From Tritrichomonas foetus (lineage: Eukaryota > Parabasalia > Tritrichomonadida > Tritrichomonadidae): a stretch of 21,659 bases of DNA. The stretch is taken from contig MLAK01001309.1 of assembly GCA_001839685.1 (NCBI GenBank), positions 1 through 21,659 of the forward strand, given 5' to 3'. Below the pieces are notes generated by a model that was given only the letters and a program-made list of their open reading frames with translations, ran no database searches and had not been told where the DNA came from. A program made the translations under genes and the position numbers. Positions 8,404 to 16,300 of this stretch are shown here, one piece after another (the stretch's first letter is position 1; every line of letters starts with the position of its first letter).

Positions 8404-8425
8404 CGTTAACAAAAACACAATCCAA

Positions 8426-8989
8426 ATGGATGAGCAAGTCGACGTAATCGAAGATCCAATCGCCGACTGCATCATCGAAAACCCATTATTACTTCACACA
8501 ATACTTACACAAAGCAGCCGGGATAAGTCTAAACGAGACGCATCTTCACAAAACAAAGTTAAAAGGGTTCAATTTGCCGAAAGACCAATAATCTACAAAA
8601 GTACTCCATTTCCGCGCTCAAGTGTCGGTGTTCTTAGTAATGTCGACATGGATGAGATCGATTTATCCTACATTAATGCCATGGAAAGCTCACTGAATGG
8701 TATCAATGGAAATGTTTCCATTGGATATCTTGATACTGATTTTTTAATTAACGAAATGCCGAAGCAAAGCTGCCTCAAAAACAACGAATTTACACTTCGA
8801 ACTCCAGTTGATGCTGAGAATCAAGTCACTTTTGGATCCATCGCTGTTTTGCTTCTTTCTTTATCACTCCTCTTTTTTCTCATATGGTGGACAGTCAACA
8901 AGCTTCTCATGGTCGAGATCGAAAGTCAGGTTGGCGATCATGTGATGGATAAGGTTGTACGTGCAGCGCATGCCTTGAAGAGGCTATAG
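8426..8989 (+). CDS. Hypothetical single-pass membrane protein with PP1-docking-like motif
   Basis: I recognise no family. The 187-residue product has an acidic N terminus, then a basic Ser-rich stretch (about 30-48) ending in KRVQFAE at 46-52. KRVQF fits the RVxF docking motif of protein phosphatase 1 regulators, [KR]-x(0,1)-[VI]-x-[FW]. A polar, Asp- and Ser-rich middle follows (about 70-130). One strong hydrophobic segment at about 137-159 (IAVLLLSLSLLFFLIWWTV) and a 28-residue amphipathic tail end the protein. No signal peptide is seen, so the N terminus is probably cytosolic, with the protein inserted near its C terminus. Codon use is GC-rich. The ATG at 8426 is the first in frame and sits 22 bp after AACGATA. 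The stop is TAG, with TAAA 19 bp later. It converges on the SHIPPO gene. A role in targeting PP1 to a membrane is inference from one short motif. Confidence 0.75.
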   Translation: MDEQVDVIEDPIADCIIENPLLLHTILTQSSRDKSKRDASSQNKVKRVQFAERPIIYKSTPFPRSSVGVLSNVDMDEIDLSYINAMESSLNGINGNVSIGYLDTDFLINEMPKQSCLKNNEFTLRTPVDAENQVTFGSIAVLLLSLSLLFFLIWWTVNKLLMVEIESQVGDHVMDKVVRAAHALKRL

Positions 8990-9317
8990 ATTATATATTG
9001 TTTGTAAGTAAATGTTTTTTTGTACTAACTTAAATTCTCATCCGGTTTTTTTCTAATATGAAATGTATGAAATCATCAGAATTCTTTATTCCAAAATAAA
9101 TTCGGATTTTTATCTCAGTTGAAGTGGAGAACAAACGAGCTGAGATTGAACATATAATTATGATGAGATCATTTCCAACTAGGATTGTTATTTTGACGCA
9201 TGAAAAAATTTACGACTTTCTGTAAGGATTTGCTATTTAACCTATTTCTGCAAATCATATAATGAATTTTTCATCATGGAAAAAAATGTAAGATAAAAAA
9301 ATGAACAATACAAACAT
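8990..9317. other. Convergent 3' intergenic region
   Basis: A 328-bp AT-rich spacer between two converging genes. Apart from the TAAA of the plus-strand gene at 9009-9012, nothing of note is seen. Confidence 0.6.
9009..9012 (+). terminator. TAAA signal downstream of the membrane-protein gene
   Basis: The gene ends in TAG, the only non-TAA stop here, so the signal cannot overlap it. The first TAAA starts 20 bases beyond the stop. Confidence 0.4.
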
Positions 9318-9320
9318 TTA
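9317..9320 (-). terminator. TAAA poly(A) signal overlapping the SHIPPO gene stop
   Basis: On the minus strand the stop TAA is followed by A. Confidence 0.5.
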
Positions 9321-9893
9321 TTTTTCGAAATCAAATCTTGTAATGGTGAAAGTTTTCCCATCAAATCGGGGCGGATGTTTTGGTTTTGGCGGGATATAAT
9401 CTCTTTTCGCTTTCGATCTAAAAACAGAAGTAGTTGTGCGATCTGACAATTCAGGTAAATTATAACTCGCTGGGCCAGGCATCAAAGCAGACTCTCTCTC
9501 ATCTGGATAGCACGAACATCTTCTTCCTTGCGGGTATGTGCCGATTTTCGTTTTTACATGGTGGTCTACAATTTTCGGAAGATATGACGAAGGCGATGGA
9601 TTTCGATTTCCTTTGGTCCATTCAAGGCGTCGCGGGACATTCGATGTGAACCCCAAACCGCGGCCACGAATAGATTCAATATGAAATTTGTATTGAGATT
9701 GATCGTACTTTCCTGGACCAGGCGTGTCTGGATACTTTGGCTCGATTCTTGAGGGAGATGCTGATCCAAATCCGAAAGGAACAACAGGCTCTTTGTGTGT
9801 AATAACTGTATAATATCTATCGGCTGGTACCGAAGCTGCACGCTGCTCTTGTGAAGACAACTGCCCAGCTAATGCAGACTTCGATTGACTCAT
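9318..9893 (-). CDS. SHIPPO/STPGR-repeat microtubule-associated protein
   Basis: STPGR (SHIPPO) repeat proteins bind in or on axonemal doublet microtubules, so a flagellar or cytoskeletal role is expected in a flagellated trichomonad. The 191-residue product shows Pro-Gly-Pro-x-x-Tyr units: DTPGPGKYD at 56-64, a degenerate NPSPSSYLPK at 98-107 and LMPGPASYNLP at 138-148. Between them are FGFGSASPSR (40-49) and GLGFTSNVPRR (79-89), the usual phenylalanine-containing partner segments. The C terminus is basic and Pro-rich (RDYIPPKPKHPPRF). Similar proteins range from one to many repeats, so this is a short member. A Cys pair (RRCSCYPDER, about 124-133) is unusual. The start ATG at 9891-9893 is the first in frame, 20 bp after TAACGAT. 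Exact location (axoneme, costa, pelta-axostyle) cannot be told. Confidence 0.82.
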   Translation of the reverse strand: MSQSKSALAGQLSSQEQRAASVPADRYYTVITHKEPVVPFGFGSASPSRIEPKYPDTPGPGKYDQSQYKFHIESIRGRGLGFTSNVPRRLEWTKGNRNPSPSSYLPKIVDHHVKTKIGTYPQGRRCSCYPDERESALMPGPASYNLPELSDRTTTSVFRSKAKRDYIPPKPKHPPRFDGKTFTITRFDFEK

Positions 9894-9913
9894 AAATTCT
9901 TTTTTAAAAAAAA

Positions 9914-9920
9914 ATCGTTA
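9914..9920 (-). promoter_or_regulatory. Myb-recognition-like element (TAACGAT) upstream of the SHIPPO gene
   Basis: TAACGAT in gene orientation lies 20 bp upstream of the start codon. It matches seven of eight bases of MRE-1 (TAACGATA) of T. vaginalis as I recall it. Confidence 0.45.
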
Positions 9921-10115
9921 TTAATATTCACTATTAATTTCACCTTTCATGTAAATACTAAAAATAAGAATATCTTTCAAAATAAAAATTATAACTGAGT
10001 TTATAAGTGAAATTGTTCGATAAATAATTGTTTTATCTATTATATATAAATAAAATGAGATCTTTTGTTGAGAATGCTGACATTCATGAATCATTCGATT
10101 TGATAATTTTTTCTA

Positions 10116-10149
10116 TCGGTCTTTGATACTATTTGAATACATAGACCGA
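10116..10149. repeat. Inverted repeat TCGGTCT / AGACCGA
   Basis: Seven-base arms at 10116-10122 and 10143-10149 flank a 20-base AT-rich spacer, mid-way in the divergent promoter region. It could be a dimer-binding site or chance. Confidence 0.4.
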
Positions 10150-10278
10150 ATAATTTGTGAAAGTTTTGAGAAAGGAAGTTAAGCTAACAAAAAATTTGAA
10201 TTATCTACACACTCATTTCTGAAGTTATATGACTGATTGTTTTCTGAAATTTGAATAACAAGTTAAAATTTAAATTGG

Positions 10279-10284
10279 ACGATA
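10279..10284 (+). promoter_or_regulatory. Myb-recognition-like element (ACGATA) upstream of the BEACH gene
   Basis: ACGATA (complement TATCGT, as at the COMM gene) lies 40 bp upstream of the start codon and is followed at once by TCCTTTTG, which resembles the CCTTT core of the T. vaginalis M5 promoter motif as I recall it. Confidence 0.35.
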
Positions 10285-10315
10285 TCCTTTTGAATATATA
10301 TTTTGGAAATTTATT

Positions 10316-10344
10316 GGAGTGAGAATGGATTCAATTCTCACTCC
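10316..10344 (+). promoter_or_regulatory. Perfect hairpin enclosing the BEACH gene start codon
   Basis: GGAGTGAGAAT (10316-10326) and ATTCTCACTCC (10334-10344) are exact reverse complements around a 7-base loop. The start codon ATG (10325-10327) spans the top of the left arm and the first loop base. In the mRNA this would be an 11-bp stem with five G-C pairs right at the start site, able to hinder initiation. The same arms in DNA could bind a dimeric factor. Confidence 0.6.
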
Positions 10345-13300
10345 CCAGCTTATTTCAGAAATATTTACCATAAGATTGCGTTTTTCTTCTGTCGAAATCG
10401 ATAAAAACTCGGATTTGCTCCAATTTATTTCGAATTCAGAATTACCCAAATATTCCCCGCACGAAATCAAGCAAATTTTGGATCCTGGAAATAAAAACGA
10501 GACTCCATTTAACATCCTTCGTAATATTGGCTACGATTTTAAATATAACCCCTCAATTCTAGAGCAGATTTCAAATTTGTCCAATATTAATCAACCAACA
10601 ACTGATTACCTAGCAATTTTTGTGCTACACAGCTTTCTCTCATGGGAACTTCTTGTGAATGAAACAAACGAATTTACGGAATTTCCTCCTTTGGTGAAAT
10701 CTTTAATATGGACATCTAATTCACAATTTCATGGCATTATTAATCAAGCAATTAACATATCAATTTGTGGGGCTTGCGAAAGAGGTGAATCTTCTAAAAT
10801 TTACGAAATCATTCCTTTTGTTTTGGATTATTCAAAATCTGTTAATTGCCAAAATTTGCTCGTTTACATACTTGGATACATTTCTCATGATTTATATGAT
10901 GACAGGAATAATACTTATATTAAAAATATGTCAAAATTGTTAGATTTTGATCAATCATATTTTTCTGATGATTCAATTCTTCAAATTATTCAAATTTTAG
11001 CCAAACAATATGTTGATCTTGATATCACATCACTAAAATTTATAACCAAAGCTCTAACGATTTTACCTGAGAAATGTGCCAATTTTTTAATTCCAGTTTT
11101 TCCTGATTCAATTTTGAATTTATTAAGAAAATATAACGTACAACCAATAAAATTTGATTTGCCACCTCATAAAGAACCAGCCATTTCGGAAAACATGAAA
11201 ACTTTTGGAACTGCTAAAGGCGAATATGAATTTTTTGATGTTCAAACAATTCCAGAAGGATTTGATCCTTATTTTTCAATGCAATTTCCTAAAATTATGG
11301 AATTATCGAATTTCTTTCCGAAAAATATTTCAAAAACTCTTTCATTAATTGTCAAATGCATTAAAAATGATGATTCTCATATTGAAATGTTTATTTCCAA
11401 CTTTTTCAATAAAATTATTCCAGTTTTTGAAACAACCATTAACACTCAAAGTAACAATAAAGAACATGATTTATATATTAATATGTATATTGCTCTACTA
11501 TACATATGGAATGAAATAAGTCATAACAGTTTACGCACAATTTTTATTTCATCTGAAAATGCAAGCCATTTTTTTATTTCTTCAATATTTAATTATTCTG
11601 AAACCGTTTTCAATCCATCCAAAGACTTTGATAAAATCAATACAATTCGTGCACATGCTCTTGATTGTATTCTCTCTGATGATGGATCAACTATCGATTC
11701 TATCTTATCCAGTGATATCATGCGATTTCCAAACTTTGCAGCAGAACTTTTTTTGAGGCTTTCAAATGTTACTGTCATGTTTGCTCAATGCATTAAATCG
11801 AATATAAAGCTTGTTAAAACCATAATCAATTTGGCATTATCTTACCAGCACCTTGAACTTAATATTTTAGAAGGAATTGACATACAAGCCATTCGAAACG
11901 CCAGAATTTCCATTTTTGTCACTTTAGCACATCTTTTTTCAGATCAAAACATGTTGAAAATCTTTTTCGATAATGCACTCTTTTTAAATTCATTTTTTGT
12001 GTTTTTATTTGAAGAACCTGTTCGTCCTTTTGTTTTATCATCACTCATATCTTATTTAACAAAAATCGATACCTCATTTTCACTTGACATTCCATCATTT
12101 TTCTTCAAAATCATAAATATGATTGATCTTCAACTTCCTGGCCAAAGACAGATGCTTCTTTTATATGATCTAATCTCTGCTCTTGATGAGGGCCTAACCT
12201 ATCATCAAAAAGATCTTGCTCAATTTAAAGACATGTGCAACATTCTCTGTCAAACTATGGCAAAGTTGGAAAATGATGAACTTTCTAAGAACATTTTCAA
12301 AGTTACTGTGAATTTTTTGGTTTTAATGTCGCCATTTTTTGATATTTCGGCGTTAGAAATTGATGCACTTATTTCTTGTTTAACTTCTTTTCATGATCCT
12401 GAATTTGTTGAATCACTTTATAATTCATTTGTGTCATTGTTGGCAGGTCAGCAAGTTGCACCAAATTCCCCAAATTTCATTATTTGCCAACCACAAGTTT
12501 TAAAATTATTAATTCAAGTTTTATCAACAACTCCGAAATTAAAAGATATTATTCAATTTTGTTATGATCTTTGTGAATTCTCTCCTCAAAATTTAGAGCG
12601 CTGTTGTGATATTAAGCTTGATTTGTTTATTTTGAAATATTTAGAGAAAACTAAACGAACCGGTGAAATGGATAATCAATTAGTTCAACAATTCATTGAT
12701 TTATATTCACTCCTTTCCCTTCATCATTCTTCTGCACAATCTGTACTGAGATACATTTCTCTTCTTTCACCAATTGACTCCACACATGTTTCAAAATACC
12801 ATTTAAAGTTTATTGATTCAATTGATCAAATGGTTATTGAATCATCAAAACTTCCACGTTCAACCTTTCCTTTGAACCATAAAACTATGATTGTTGATAG
12901 TAAAAACGATTTTTCTGGAATAGAAAATGGATTTGCAATCACTTTTTGGATCTTTATGGAATCAAATGTGATTGATTGTCGAAGAATTTTCACTTTGACT
13001 GTTGGTGATCAAATGGAAATCGGTGTTTTACTTTCAAATAACAATCTTTATGTGTTTCATTACGAAGGTTTAGTATCTAATGAACCAACAACGTCATTAA
13101 TTGGTGAATCACTGAAAATGCATGCCTGGACATTCTGTGTTTTATGTTTTTCTCCAACAGGTAAACGAATTTTTGTTCATTATTTACTGAAACCATTTGG
13201 AAATGAAAAGAAAAAGAATAAAATTGCAATAGAAAACTTTGAAAAACCAATTGATCCATCAAAATCCCTTCTTAAACTTGGTGGTTATCATAATGATCGA

Positions 13301-16300
13301 TCACTTCCATTAAATGATAATGTTCTATCTTCACTTCCTTGTAGACTTGGTGCCTTTGGTGTTTATAAAAATCGAAATGCTGATGATTTCATGGAAATTG
13401 CAAGTTTGGGTTTGCGAAATAATTCAAATCCATCAATTCCACCAATAGCTTATGTAAACGACTATTCTGAATTCGATGAAACAATGCCACATGGTTTTGT
13501 TGATGTTTTAGCTGACCAATGTGGAGTCAACACGATTTTGCCTCTTTTCCTACAAACAAATCTAAAAACATTTGATGAACAACCTTTTAATTTATCACTT
13601 GAAATCATTTTAACACTATTAATGCATGTTTTAACGTATTCTATTGATGCACAAATAAGTTTCTATCAAAGTAAAGGATTCAATATCATTGCACAGCTAT
13701 TAACTGAAAGATGGACTCCATTTTTCACAATGAAAACTAATAATTTACTCTTTCAACTTCTTTTATCAATTCAATGTGAACAACTCCAACAGCAGATTTT
13801 TGACGAAGTGATGACAAACTTCACTTTCATGCAATTGCTTGATCCTGATTTGCATTTAAGAATTGTTAAACATTGGCAATCTCTTTTTGCTTCATTTCCG
13901 AATATTGCACAGAACTTTAGTTCATTTGAAGATATTGTTGCTGTAATGAGACTATTTTATTGGTATACTCCAGCTGAACCTTTACTTATTCGTTATATTG
14001 GAATAAGGCAAGATTCATTAAATGTTGAAGAAATTCGAAGATTATTATTTAATTTGTTATTTAGGTATGCAACTGAATCTTTTCAGCAATCTCATTTACA
14101 GTGCATCGTTGCCCATTGTGTCTCATGTACTGAAATTCGTCAGGTGAGAGAAATGGTTTCTTTCCTAACGAAAGTTTTTGTTGAAACTCCAAAAACTATT
14201 GAATTTAATGTTGAATGTGAATATTTAATTGTTCTCTTACATTATTTCATTAAATTCCCTGATGATGAACTTCGAATTCAAGTTTTACATCTTTTATTAG
14301 TGGCGCATCAAGTTGAATTAATTAGTGATGAATTTTTCCAAAAGCAAATTGATGTAATTTTATCTATTTTCCCAACTCATGCTATAAAAAGGCCACTTTT
14401 TGATTTCCTTGTTGAAAATCTTGAGAGCGAGCCATTGTTGTTAAACCTTTGCTGTTTCCTTGCTCTTCACTTCAAAGATTCGTCATTTATGCATCGAAAA
14501 GTGGTTCGAAAGCATATTTCACCAATTTGGGCAGTTGGTCCTTTATGTGTTGCTTTATATGTTGATAAGACAGTCACTTCTTTTATTTTTGAATGCGGAA
14601 TGGATGACCTTTGTGATATTTTGGTTCAATATGATATCTTTTTTGAACGAGATGATGAATTCGAGGCGGAAGTTGCTGAAAAATTACTGGAAATGTCTGA
14701 TGATAGCACTTTAAATTTGATTGATATTTTTGAACTATGTCAGCGCCTTATTCTGTTTGCCACCACTACAACAACTCTTACATCAAATTTATCATCAACA
14801 ACGAATCAGAATAATGACGATGAAATAGACATGAATAATGTCATCAGTCTTTTGTCTCAAGAAAATGAAACTCTAATTCACACGAACATAATCACAAGCA
14901 TAAATGAAAGAGAAAATGTTAATAATCATGACAATGAAAATGAATGTGAGAAAGGAAAAGATGATGAAAACTTGGAATTAGCTGAATTTACAATGTTCTT
15001 TAATCAATTGAAGCAAAAGAAATATAATTCTCCACAAATGAAATTCCAACTAAAATTCGACCGAACAAAATGGCTTCATAAAAATTTATCAATTAAATGT
15101 TTGTCCTTATTAGAAAAAAAATTCATGCAACAATTTTTACCATTTGATTTGTTACTTTGTTCATTTTTACAAACAACTGATTTTGACGGTGTATATAATC
15201 ATTTGAATTCCATCAATTTAACAGAAAAAGACACTTCTGAATGCGAACATGTAGTTCTCCCACTTCTAAACTATCACACAATTCATGCACATAAGAAAGA
15301 GTACCTGAAGCAACAACCATTCTTTAATCCTTTGTTGTATTCGCAGAAATTCGAATTATTAGTGTCACAAGTTTCACCTAAACTTTATCATAAAAAACTT
15401 CAAACATCATCAATTAATTTTGAAAAATATCGCAATGAAATTAAAGAAGCTACAAAAAATGTATTGGATATCAATATTTCACAATATATCATTGCAGCAA
15501 CTAAACAACTGAAACAATTCTTAGAACGACAACAATTCCAAAATGATTTAAATGTCAGGAGTTGGAAGCGGTTATGGTCTGCATTATCAATTGAAAGGGC
15601 TCCATGGCACATTCCATGTAAATCTAATGCAATTTTCTATCGTGATGTAAGTGCTTGCTACTCTTTAGCACCAATAAAAATGATAAAGAAGGCATCACAG
15701 AATGACTCATCGAATATTGAACTAGAAACCTTTTCAAAACGTGGCCTTGTTATAGATTCCTTATGTACAGTAGTTACGGTTGAAAAAAAACTAATAGCCA
15801 ATTTTGAACTTTATGATAATTACATAAAAATTATATTCAGGGAAAATGGAAACAAAGTTTACACAATTCACCTTTCTTCACTGACTTTTGTATTTAAAAG
15901 ACCAAATAATGGAATACATTTCTTTACTGAACTTGGATTATCATTCCACTTACTTTTTCATAGTCCACCAGATAAAATTCTTGAAACAATTTATTCACTT
16001 TTGCCTGTAAAAAGGTCTGTTATCTTCCAAAGATGTGAAAGCAAGAAATTTTTCAATATTTTACCTTATACTTCTTCTTGGAAACTTGGGAAATTGTCAA
16101 ATTATGAATATTTGCTAATAATTAATCATTTTGCTGGAAGATCTTTTAATGATTTAAGTACATATCCTGTCTTTCCTTGGGTTTTGAATAATTATTCGTC
16201 TGATGTGGTAAACTCAACAGATAATTATCGAAACTTTCACAGTTCGATTCTAATTGACAATAAATTCCCACAAAATAGTCCTATTCATATTTTACACTTT

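Larger units (their letters stand above)
6667..8425. other. Gene-poor 1.76 kb spacer with repeats
   Basis: Promoters of the WD-repeat gene (left end) and of the membrane-protein gene (right end) must lie here. Upstream of the WD-repeat start, CCTTTA occurs in gene orientation about 25 bp away, next to CCGTTC. The interior holds a short hairpin (6916-6931), a long fold-back sequence (7109-7243) and an 8-bp tandem repeat (7631-7667). Frames of 60-107 codons at 7536-7878 are rich in Phe, Ile, Asn and Lys, overlap each other and the tandem repeat, and look random. Confidence 0.6.
9894..10324. promoter_or_regulatory. Divergent promoter region between SHIPPO and BEACH genes
   Basis: A 431-bp AT-rich spacer between head-to-head genes. 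Myb-like cores lie near both starts (listed separately). An inverted repeat with 7-bp arms sits at 10116-10149. No TCA-Y-W initiator is near either start in the right orientation. Confidence 0.55.

Noticed and set aside
10319..10324. GTG as start of the BEACH protein
   Set aside because: GTG is not a normal eukaryotic start codon; the in-frame ATG at 10325 follows two codons later.
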